From the NCBI GenBank assembly GCA_020628635.1, contig JAHDEU010000189.1, positions 1 through 5,141 of the forward strand: DNA of 5,141 nucleotides, read 5' to 3'. This DNA comes from Hellea sp. GTDB taxonomy: Bacteria > Pseudomonadota > Alphaproteobacteria > Caulobacterales > Maricaulaceae. Under the pieces are notes generated by a model. It was not told the DNA's origin. It searched no databases and was given only the letters and a program-made list of their open reading frames with translations. The position numbers and the translations under genes were made by a program. Below are positions 1 to 4,978 of the stretch, one piece after another. Position 1 is the stretch's first letter. Each line of letters begins with the position of its first letter.

Positions 1-1
1 A

Positions 2-478
2 TCGGACCTGCATTTCGATCCGGCGGAGCTTTATAGGACGCTTTCCGTCTATCCCGGTCCGGTCGAGTTCCTCGACGCGGAAACGGACACCTTCGCCAAA
101 CTGAAAGCGGGTTATGCGGCGGACTGGGACGTGGCGCAGAACGCGCGCGAAGCCGATGTCAGCGACGCGGGGCAAGTCCTGATCCTGCCCGCGGGTCCCG
201 CCTCCAACCGCATCGGCGGGCTGTTCGGAAATGCACTCGTGGACGAGGAGCCTGACGCCGCCTTCGCCGTGCTGACCGAGCTGTCCGGGCAGGCCGCCTA
301 CCGCGTCTCCATCCGCGCGCCGCGGTCCCGCAAGACGGGCGCAGCGTCGGAACTGGCCACGCGGTTCGGCGGCGGCGGACGCGCGGCGGCGGCTGGCGTG
401 GACGCGCTGCCGGAGGCGGAGCTGGACAGCTTCATCGGTGCATTCCGCGAGACGTTCGGCAATCCCGGCACCGCGTAG
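2..478 (+). CDS. DHH-family phosphoesterase, C-terminal part (partial, cut by left edge)
   Basis: The reading frame is open from the first full codon at position 2 to a TAG stop at 476-478, giving 158 visible residues; the start and the N-terminal catalytic DHH domain lie outside the window. The last third resembles a DHHA1 domain: a short strand (RVSIRAP, about residues 101-107), a serine/alanine stretch, then the glycine-rich signature RFGGGGRAAAAG at about residues 121-132, followed by a short terminal helix. In DHH/DHHA1 proteins (NrnA-like nanoRNases, pAp and cyclic-dinucleotide phosphodiesterases) this loop binds the nucleotide substrate and usually reads GGGH; here the histidine position is arginine (residue 127 of the visible part). 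The GTG at 131 could be called as a start, but the frame continues upstream with coherent coding sequence, so the gene is truncated by the window, not short. The exact substrate cannot be told from this half. It converges on the zapE gene across a repeat-rich gap. Confidence 0.82.
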   Translation, partial: SDLHFDPAELYRTLSVYPGPVEFLDAETDTFAKLKAGYAADWDVAQNAREADVSDAGQVLILPAGPASNRIGGLFGNALVDEEPDAAFAVLTELSGQAAYRVSIRAPRSRKTGAASELATRFGGGGRAAAAGVDALPEAELDSFIGAFRETFGNPGTA

Positions 479-487
479 CCAAGCCCG

Positions 488-505
488 AGGCCCGGGGACG
501 GGCCT
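488..505 (+). terminator. Hairpin just after the DHH gene, possible terminator
   Basis: AGGCCCG (488-494) pairs perfectly with CGGGCCT (499-505) around a GGGA loop, 9 bases after the stop codon. The position and stem strength fit a transcript 3' end, but no run of T follows, so it may only stabilise the mRNA end or act with Rho. Confidence 0.4.
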
Positions 506-512
506 TCCAATC

Positions 513-638
513 CGTCATCCCGGACAAGGCCGCAGGCCGCCGATCCGGGACCCATCGGAATCAAAGACGCCAGCTTGCGGCGAGCAGCCGATAGGTCCCG
601 GCTCTGCGCGCGCTGACGCTCGCTTGGCCGGGATGACG
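513..638. repeat. 126-bp nested palindromic intergenic repeat
   Basis: The outer arms CGTCATCCCGG (513-523) and CCGGGATGACG (628-638) are perfect 11-bp inverted repeats. Inside them, 545-558 and 588-601 form a second 14-bp inverted repeat with one mismatch (CCGGGACC core). The whole would fold into a long interrupted stem. The sequence style (GTCATCCCGG ... GATCCGGGACC) resembles dispersed palindromic repeats common in alphaproteobacterial intergenic DNA; that resemblance is from memory and needs a genome search. It lies between two convergent genes, the usual place for such elements. No coding potential is seen. Confidence 0.72.
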
Positions 639-714
639 TAAATTGTACGATCAAACCCCTCCGCTATGTTAGTCCCCAGATGATGATGCGAAGTGGGAGA
701 TGCTTCTACAAGTA

Positions 715-818
715 TCGCTCATCCCCGCGCAGGCGGGGATTCAGGTGGCCAGCCTGTGCGATCTTTGAACCGAGGTGCTCAACGAGGGCTGGATCCCCGC
801 CTACGCGGGGATGAGCGA
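715..818. repeat. BIME-like pair of facing REP-type hairpins
   Basis: The ends 715-744 and 789-818 are 30-bp inverted repeats with two mismatches; the outer 15 bp (TCGCTCATCCCCGCG) are perfect. Each arm also folds on itself: CCCCGC/GCGGGG stems at 723-738 (loop GCAG) and 795-810 (loop CTAC). Two inverted hairpin units around a 44-bp spacer is the architecture of a bacterial interspersed mosaic element, and the CCCCGC-N4-GCGGGG unit resembles a REP-type repeat seen in many proteobacteria. It ends 57 bp beyond the zapE stop, so it would be transcribed in the zapE 3' UTR unless transcription stops first, and could act as a 3' barrier. REP elements are mobilised in trans by RAYT (TnpA-REP) proteins; none is in this window. 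Confidence 0.8.
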
Positions 819-874
819 AGAGAGAGGAGTTGGAGACCGGAGGGTGAGAGATAGGCACTGTGGCCCCACGCACT

Positions 875-2014
875 CTACCCCACCTCCGCCACCTTGCGCG
901 CTTCCGCCAGATAGCTCTCGCTCTGCATCTCCACCAGCCGCGACACGGTCCGCTCGAACTCGAAGGCGCCGTCGCCAGCGGGGTAGAGCGCGCCCGGCTC
1001 CGCATCCGCGCTCATGACCAATTTCGTGCGGGTCTCATACAGCGCGTCGATCAGCGCCACGAAGCGCTTGGCCTCGTTCCGGTCCTCGCGCGTCATGGCG
1101 GGCACGCCGTCCAGCACCAGCGTGTGGAAGGTCTCCGCCAGCGCCAGATAGTCCGCCGCGCCCAAGGGCCGGCCGCAGAGCGCCTGGAAATCCTCGCGCG
1201 CCGCGCCGGAGCCGGTGCGCGCGATGGTCAGCGTCCGGCCCTGCACGGCGATCTCCGCCGGGCGCATGGCGGCATCGGCCGTGATGCGCGCCCAGGCCGC
1301 GTCCATTGCGGCGGTGGTTTCCGGACCGAGCGGCGAGTAGTAGACGGGCGCCTTGGTCAGCGCGCGCAGGCGGTGATCCGTCTCCCCGTCGAAGTCGAAG
1401 ATCTCCAGATGTTCGCCCATCATGTCGATGAAGGGCTCGAACAGCGCGCGGTTCAGCCCGTTCTTGTAAAGGTCGCGGGGCGGGCGATTGGACGTCGCGA
1501 CCACCACGACTTCTTCCTCCCACAGCGCCTCGAACAGCCGCGCCAGGATCATGGCGTCGGTGATGTCGGTGACGTGGAATTCGTCGAAGCAGAGCAGGGC
1601 GGCGTCATCGGCAATAGACCGTGCGACCGGCGCGATCGGATCGTCGCCGTCGCCGCGCCGGTGGTGCGGGGAGGCGCGGCGTTCGCTCTCGCTCATCTTG
1701 CGGTAACGCCCGATGCGGGCATGGACATCGATCATGAAGGCGTGGAAGTGGACGCGGCGCTTGGCCCGCACGGGGGCCAGCCGGAAGAACACATCCATCA
1801 GCATCGACTTCCCGCGCCCGACCCCGCCCCACATGTAGAGACCGCGCGGCGTCTCGGAGCGGCGGAAGCGGGCAAAGAATCCATTTGATCGCTCGAAGTC
1901 GGCGAGCCGCGCCAGCATCCCGTCCAGCGCACCGGCCGCGCGCCGCTGCACCGGATCCGCCTCCAGCGCGCCGCTCGCGACCTTGGCATCCAGCCATGCC
2001 GTGACCGTGTTCAC
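875..2014 (-). CDS. zapE: Cell division protein ZapE / AFG1-like P-loop ATPase
   Basis: A 379-residue protein, matching the usual size of bacterial AFG1/LACE1 family ATPases. Seen in order: a family-type N-terminus (WLDAKVASGALEADPVQ), Walker A GGVGRGKS at about 63-70, Walker B LLCFDEFHV at 140-148, sensor-1 type VATSNRPP at 172-179, the conserved RDLYKNGLNRALFEPFI block at 180-196, and a C-terminal ETRTKL ... EMQSESYL block (327-369). Known for the family: E. coli ZapE binds FtsZ at the constricting ring in an ATP-dependent way, and the mitochondrial homologue acts in membrane-protein quality control. The start is set at GTG 2014: the frame stays open to an ATG at 2272, but those extra 86 residues are Arg/Gly/Ala-rich, unlike the family, and the GTG overlaps the stop of the upstream small gene as GTGA, a classic coupled start. 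No clear Shine-Dalgarno site precedes it, consistent with coupling. In many alphaproteobacteria zapE sits near sdh/mdh genes; here it does not. Confidence 0.93.
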   Translation of the reverse strand: MNTVTAWLDAKVASGALEADPVQRRAAGALDGMLARLADFERSNGFFARFRRSETPRGLYMWGGVGRGKSMLMDVFFRLAPVRAKRRVHFHAFMIDVHARIGRYRKMSESERRASPHHRRGDGDDPIAPVARSIADDAALLCFDEFHVTDITDAMILARLFEALWEEEVVVVATSNRPPRDLYKNGLNRALFEPFIDMMGEHLEIFDFDGETDHRLRALTKAPVYYSPLGPETTAAMDAAWARITADAAMRPAEIAVQGRTLTIARTGSGAAREDFQALCGRPLGAADYLALAETFHTLVLDGVPAMTREDRNEAKRFVALIDALYETRTKLVMSADAEPGALYPAGDGAFEFERTVSRLVEMQSESYLAEARKVAEVG

Positions 2015-2145
2015 AGCAGGGCCAGCCGGATCGCCGCCGCGCCCAGCAGCCCGAAGGCCACCACGACGCAGCCATAGAACAGCACGGGCCGCCGGATGGG
2101 CGGCGGGGCAGGCGTCGGCTCGTCTGAAGAGAGGTGTTCGGTCAT
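2011..2145 (-). CDS. Small single-pass membrane protein, translationally coupled to zapE (unrecognised)
   Basis: ATG at 2145 to TGA at 2013-2011 encodes 44 residues. The N-terminal 18 are polar and proline-rich (MTEHLSSDEPTPAPPPIR); residues about 21-44 are one hydrophobic segment (VLFYGCVVVAFGLLGAAAIR then LALL), with arginines at its N-terminal border suggesting a small anchor with a short tail on the cytoplasmic side. Nearly every codon ends in G or C, as in neighbouring genes, which supports real coding. The stop overlaps the zapE GTG start (GTGA), so the two are probably one operon with coupled translation. Upstream there is only a weak GGGG as ribosome site, about 8 bases before the ATG. 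I do not recognise the family. By context it may anchor or regulate the ZapE ATPase at the membrane, but that is inference. Confidence 0.68.
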   Translation of the reverse strand: MTEHLSSDEPTPAPPPIRRPVLFYGCVVVAFGLLGAAAIRLALL

Positions 2146-2159
2146 CGCTGTGCCCCGCG

Positions 2160-2188
2160 CCTTTTTCGCGTCCCTTGCCCGTCGTCAA
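2160..2188 (-). promoter_or_regulatory. Weak candidate promoter for the small ORF-zapE operon
   Basis: On the minus strand TTGACG (2188-2183) matches the alphaproteobacterial -35 consensus well. With a 17-bp spacer the -10 would be AAAAGG (2165-2160), which is poor. It lies 15 bases before the ATG at 2145. The minus strand also has TAGGAT at 2276-2271 as an alternative -10, next to the CtrA-like box. Confidence 0.25.
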
Positions 2189-2278
2189 GCGGCAACGGCC
2201 TCGCTCCGCCCAAACCGCATCGCGCGCAAGTTTCGCGCTTTTCCGGCTCCGAGAGGGAACCCGTCCGTTCATCCTACG

Positions 2279-2293
2279 TTAAAAGCAAGTTAA
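2279..2293. promoter_or_regulatory. CtrA-type binding site (TTAA-N7-TTAA)
   Basis: TTAA at 2279-2282, seven bases, and TTAA at 2290-2293 match exactly the full CtrA consensus half-site arrangement known from Caulobacter and relatives. A further GTTA follows at 2294-2297. The site lies 97 bp before the membrane-protein ATG (2390) and 134 bp before the small ORF start (2145), in the divergent control region. By eye I see no other TTAA in the window, which makes the pair stand out in GC-rich DNA. Which direction it controls, and whether it activates or represses, cannot be told. Confidence 0.55.
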
Positions 2294-2335
2294 GTTAGCG
2301 GACGTGTCGATGCGCGGGCCATAGGGGCCTGCCCG

Positions 2336-2360
2336 GCGCAATGATGCGCAATATCGCGCA
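2336..2360 (+). repeat. Three GCGCA repeats at exact 10-bp spacing in the leader
   Basis: GCGCA occurs at 2336-2340, 2346-2350 and 2356-2360, so the copies lie on the same face of the helix. TGCGC (2345-2349) can also pair with GCGCA (2356-2360) to make a 5-bp hairpin in the RNA leader. The cluster is between the CtrA-like box and the ribosome site of the 2390 gene and could be an operator or leader structure; no known regulator is assigned. Confidence 0.35.
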
Positions 2361-2373
2361 CCGCAAAGGGACT

Positions 2374-2379
2374 GGAGGG
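2374..2379 (+). promoter_or_regulatory. Shine-Dalgarno site deciding the ATG at 2390
   Basis: GGAGGG stands 10 bases before the ATG at 2390. This supports that start over the out-of-frame ATG at 2341, which has no such site and opens a frame without family similarity. Confidence 0.8.
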
Positions 2380-2389
2380 TACCTCACTC

Positions 2390-3685
2390 ATGGATCAGAT
2401 CAACGCACTCATGGCGGATATGCCGGGTTGGCTGGCAGCAATCATCCTGCTCGTCGTCGCCATCGTCCTCGCCTTCATCGTCAAGACGGTCGTCTCGACA
2501 CTCATCAACAAGACGCGCTTCGGCGCCAAGGCCAAGACGACCGGCGGCAATCTGGGCAATGCGCTCGGCACGGCCGGCTTCTGGCTGACCCTGCTGTTCT
2601 TCGTCCCGCCGATCCTCGGCGCGCTGGACATGGCCGAATATGGTCGCCCGATCGATGATCTGTTCCGCAACATCGCCGACTTCCTGCCGCGCCTGCTGGG
2701 TGCCGCGCTCGTCTTCGGCATCGGCTACATCGTCGCCAAGATCGCGCAGAACGCGGTCACGGCCACGCTGCGCGCCATGAACATCGACGGCATCGCATCG
2801 CGCTTCGGCATTGGCGACGCGACGACCACTGTCGATCCGGTCACCGGCACGGCGACCACCACGGCGGCACCGGCCGCATCGACGGGATCGCTCGCCCGCG
2901 GCCTCGGCACGCTGCTGTTCATCCTGATCATCGTGCCCGTCGTCATCGGCGCGCTCGGCATACTGGAGATCGACGGCATCAGCGAACCGCTGTCCGGCAT
3001 GCTGCAAAGCTTCGTGGACTTCATCCCGAACCTCGTCTCGGCCGCCGTCGTGCTGGGCCTGGCGCTGTTCATCGGCCGGTTCGTGTCCAACTTCATCAAG
3101 GGCTTCCTGCCGACGCTGGGTTTCGACAACTCCGTCAACACGCTCATGGCCATCGATGACGGCCAGGGCCTGCGCTTCCAGCCTTCGGCTGTGGCGGGCA
3201 ATCTCGCCTTCCTGATCATCGCCGTTCTCGGCCTGACCGCCGCGCTCGACATCCTCGGCGTGGAGTTCCTGAGCGCGACCTTCGACGAGATCGTCGCCTT
3301 TGGCGGACAGCTGCTGCGTGCGGCCGTGCTGATCATGATCGGCGTGTTCCTGGCGAACTTCATCTCGCGCATCATGGCGGGCATGATCAGCCCCAAGATC
3401 GCGGAATTCTTCCGCTATGTGGCGATCCTGATCTTCGTCTTCCTCGGCCTGTCCTCGCTGGACCCGGCCGGCCAGATCATCCCGACCGCCTTTGGCGCTC
3501 TGGTGATCGGCGCGTCGGTCGCAGGCTCCATCGCGTTCGGCTTCGGTGGCCGCGACTGGGCCGGACAGGTGCTGAACAAGATGTTCCCGCCCAAGAGCAT
3601 CGACGGACCAGCCGCCAAACCCGCCGCGCGCAAGGCTCCGGCCCGCAAGGCACCCGTCCGCCGCAAGACCCCGCCGAAAATCTAG
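2390..3685 (+). CDS. Polytopic TM-helix-repeat membrane protein, mechanosensitive-channel-like (CmpX type)
   Basis: A 431-residue inner-membrane protein with about nine predicted hydrophobic segments (roughly 14-36, 62-80, 100-122, 172-192, 213-233, 268-290, 306-328, 340-355, 363-385). Three internal repeats of the conserved TM-helix type are visible: IADFLPRLLGAALVFGIGYI at 95-114, FVDFIPNLVSAAVVLGLALF at 208-227 and a diverged copy near 301-325. The block IVPVVIGALGILEIDGISEP (181-200) and the closing FGGRDWAGQVL (385-394) are typical of proteins annotated as mechanosensitive ion channel/TM-helix repeat proteins, including Pseudomonas CmpX. The soluble beta domain of true MscS is absent, so channel function is inferred only from the family. 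Between the first and second repeats there is a Thr/Ala-rich linker (about 144-168). The last 30 residues form a Lys/Arg/Ala/Pro tail (KPAARKAPARKAP at 410-422), expected in the cytoplasm. The start has a good ribosome site, the gene is monocistronic with its own terminator, and it is divergent from the small ORF-zapE operon. Confidence 0.85.
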   Translation: MDQINALMADMPGWLAAIILLVVAIVLAFIVKTVVSTLINKTRFGAKAKTTGGNLGNALGTAGFWLTLLFFVPPILGALDMAEYGRPIDDLFRNIADFLPRLLGAALVFGIGYIVAKIAQNAVTATLRAMNIDGIASRFGIGDATTTVDPVTGTATTTAAPAASTGSLARGLGTLLFILIIVPVVIGALGILEIDGISEPLSGMLQSFVDFIPNLVSAAVVLGLALFIGRFVSNFIKGFLPTLGFDNSVNTLMAIDDGQGLRFQPSAVAGNLAFLIIAVLGLTAALDILGVEFLSATFDEIVAFGGQLLRAAVLIMIGVFLANFISRIMAGMISPKIAEFFRYVAILIFVFLGLSSLDPAGQIIPTAFGALVIGASVAGSIAFGFGGRDWAGQVLNKMFPPKSIDGPAAKPAARKAPARKAPVRRKTPPKI

Positions 3686-3708
3686 CGCGGGCGATTGCCA
3701 AAGTTGAG

Positions 3709-3736
3709 AAGGCCGCCTCCCGGGGCGGCCTTTTTT
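3709..3736 (+). terminator. Rho-independent terminator of the TM-helix-repeat gene
   Basis: AAGGCCGCC (3709-3717) pairs with GGCGGCCTT (3724-3732) around a 6-base loop, and six T residues run from 3731 to 3736. It starts 23 bases after the stop codon. This is a textbook intrinsic terminator for rightward transcription; on the other strand the T-run is poor. Confidence 0.93.
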
Positions 3737-3765
3737 GTTGGGGCGCAAGCCCATCCCAGACACGT

Positions 3766-3790
3766 CGTCCCCGGGCTGGATCCGGGGACG
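3766..3790. repeat. Short REP-like hairpin
   Basis: CGTCCCCGG (3766-3774) and CCGGGGACG (3782-3790) are perfect 9-bp inverted repeats around the loop GCTGGAT, extendable by a T-A pair. The wording (GTCCCCGG, CTGGATCC) resembles one arm of the repeats at 513-638 and 715-818, so it may be a solitary REP-like unit. It lies behind the terminator, in DNA with no gene. Confidence 0.6.
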
Positions 3791-3870
3791 ATGGTAACCG
3801 GAAACCATGAAAAGCTCCTCCGCCCGCATCGGGGATAGAGGAGGGGCTCTCCGCTCCACCCTCTCCAACT

Positions 3871-4000
3871 CAGGCCGACTTGATCGGCCTGCCCATGGAC
3901 CGATGGGGAGGGATGAATACCTCGAGAAAGGATGCGCTTTCCCCCACACATTATGCCGGCAGTCCTGATCCATGGGCTCGCCGATCAAGTCGGCGAGATG
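3871..4000. repeat. Long inverted repeat with two facing hairpin units
   Basis: Arms 3875-3899 and 3969-3993 match as inverted repeats at 23 of 25 positions (core CCGACTTGATCGGC). Each arm holds its own hairpin: CAGGCCGA/TCGGCCTG at 3871-3891 (loop CTTGA) and CTCGCCGA/TCGGCGAG at 3978-3997 (loop TCAAG). The two units are 69 bp apart, giving the same facing-pair design as the 715-818 element but with unrelated sequence. It ends 66 bp before the acyltransferase start, so it could also affect that gene's promoter or leader. No transposase is nearby. Confidence 0.7.
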
Positions 4001-4066
4001 GGAGAATTTTTCAGTTTCGATCTTTGTCGATGCGAACTCAATCGGGCTGCGGTAAACTCACCACAA

Positions 4067-4864
4067 ATGCACATCGTCGAACAACTCATCGCCGAACGCG
4101 CGCCCAAGCTCGTCGGGCGGCCGCGGCTGTGGCGGGCGGTGCGGCCGCTGCTCTACCGCCTGCTCGCCTATGACGCGGCGGTGTTTCTCGCCAATGCCAT
4201 CCGGCCCATGACCGGCCATGAGGCCTTCCGCATGGTCGCGCGCCACATCAGCCCGCGGACGGCGGTGGAGGGCCTCAGCCACCTGCCGCGGTCTGGGCCC
4301 TGCATCATCGTCGCCAACCATCCCACCGGACTGGCCGACGGGCTCGCCGTGCATCAGGCCATCCGCGAACGCCGCCCGGACCACATCTTCCTCGCCAATG
4401 CGGACGCGCTCCGCGTAATCCCCAAGGGCGACGACATCATCATCCCGGTGGAGTGGGTGCTGGACAAGCGCACGGTCTCCAAGACGCGCGAGACCCTGAT
4501 CGCCATGCGCCGCGCCATCCGGGCCGGGCAGTGCATCGTGATCTTCCCCAGCGGACGGCTCGCGCGGGCGGGCTGGAGCGGCATATTGCGCGAACAGCCC
4601 TGGGAAAGTTCTGCGGCCATGGTCGCGCGAAAATACGAGGTCCCCGTCGTGCCGCTCAGGGTGCAGGCCCGCAATTCGGCGCTGTTCTACTTCTTCCACC
4701 GCGTGAACGCCGAGCTGCGCGACATCACCCTGTTCAGGGAGATGCTGAACAAGAAGCACCGCCTGTTCCGGCTGACTTTCGGGGAGGCGGTCGCGCCGGA
4801 AGACTTGCCTGAGAATGCGGACGAGTCGACGCAAATGCTGCGGGAGCGGGTGTTGCGGCTGTGA
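4067..4864 (+). CDS. Lysophospholipid acyltransferase, PlsC superfamily (putative hemolysin/OlsB-adjacent subgroup)
   Basis: A 265-residue protein that should transfer an acyl chain to a lysolipid at the cytoplasmic membrane. Acyltransferase blocks seen in order: motif I NHPTGLADG at 84-92 (His85, Asp91), a HIFLANADAL block at 106-115 before KGDDIIIPVEWV, motif III IFPSGRLA at 159-166, and motif IV PVVPLRV at 193-199, followed by ARNSALFYFFHRV and REMLNKK (224-230). Classic PlsC has HX4D and FPEG; here the spacing is HX5D and the motif FPSG. HX5D together with the RNSALFY block is usual in the LPLAT subgroup annotated as putative hemolysin, so this is a subgroup trait, not damage. The start is taken at ATG 4067 because the 45 extra codons back to 3932 run through the inverted repeat and lack family character. 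No clear Shine-Dalgarno site precedes 4067; TAAACT at 4053-4058 could be a -10 giving a nearly leaderless message. The exact lipid substrate is not determinable. Confidence 0.87.
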   Translation: MHIVEQLIAERAPKLVGRPRLWRAVRPLLYRLLAYDAAVFLANAIRPMTGHEAFRMVARHISPRTAVEGLSHLPRSGPCIIVANHPTGLADGLAVHQAIRERRPDHIFLANADALRVIPKGDDIIIPVEWVLDKRTVSKTRETLIAMRRAIRAGQCIVIFPSGRLARAGWSGILREQPWESSAAMVARKYEVPVVPLRVQARNSALFYFFHRVNAELRDITLFREMLNKKHRLFRLTFGEAVAPEDLPENADESTQMLRERVLRL

Positions 4865-4878
4865 GGGGTGCGGTCCCG

Positions 4879-4924
4879 ACATCCCTCCCCCGAGCAGGGG
4901 GAGGTGGGCTCGGGAGAGGGATGT
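4879..4924. repeat. Inverted repeat with two mutually exclusive foldings after the acyltransferase gene
   Basis: Arms 4879-4895 and 4908-4924 pair over 17 bp with one mismatch (ACATCCCTC ... GAGGGATGT). Alternatively CTCCCCC (4885-4891) pairs perfectly with GGGGGAG (4897-4903) around GAGCA. It begins 14 bases after the stop, so it is in the 3' UTR and may protect or end the transcript; no T-run follows. The wording is typical of repeats at alphaproteobacterial gene ends. Confidence 0.6.
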
Positions 4925-4978
4925 TGAGCAGGCGTTGGTTCTATTGTTCCTTCCCCTTGACGGGGATCGTAGCCCAAA

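Larger units (their letters stand above)
3737..4066. other. Gap between the TM-helix-repeat gene and the acyltransferase
   Basis: About 330 bp with no convincing gene. It contains the hairpin at 3766-3790 and the long inverted repeat at 3871-4000; the stretch 3791-3870 shows only a weak CTCCTC/GAGGAG pairing. The reading frames crossing it in both directions pass through the palindromes and have no recognisable protein character. A promoter for the acyltransferase gene should lie in 4001-4066, but no strong -35/-10 pair is seen. Confidence 0.6.

Noticed and set aside
513..818. CRISPR array
   Set aside because: The repeats are inverted and nested, of different sequence, with no regular direct repeat-spacer pattern and no cas genes.
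860..1888. 342-residue plus-strand frame opposite zapE
   Set aside because: It is an antisense shadow rich in His, Arg and Gly; the minus strand carries Walker motifs and the full family pattern.
2015..2272. N-terminal extension of the ZapE frame back to an ATG at 2272
   Set aside because: The 86 extra residues are low-complexity Arg/Gly/Ala sequence unlike the family, and the same DNA encodes the 44-residue ORF in another frame with a GTGA overlap that points to GTG 2014.
2341..2658. ATG at 2341 as a gene start
   Set aside because: It is out of frame with the real gene, lacks a ribosome site and overlaps the N-terminal membrane segment of the 2390 gene.
2384..3988. 534-residue minus-strand reading frame over the TM-helix-repeat gene
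   Set aside because: Its Asp/Arg/Gln-rich, extremely charged composition is the usual antisense shadow of a hydrophobic GC-rich gene; the plus strand has family motifs, a ribosome site and a terminator.
3932..4066. Longer start of the acyltransferase at 3932
   Set aside because: The added 45 residues are translated from the arm of an inverted repeat and have no acyltransferase character.
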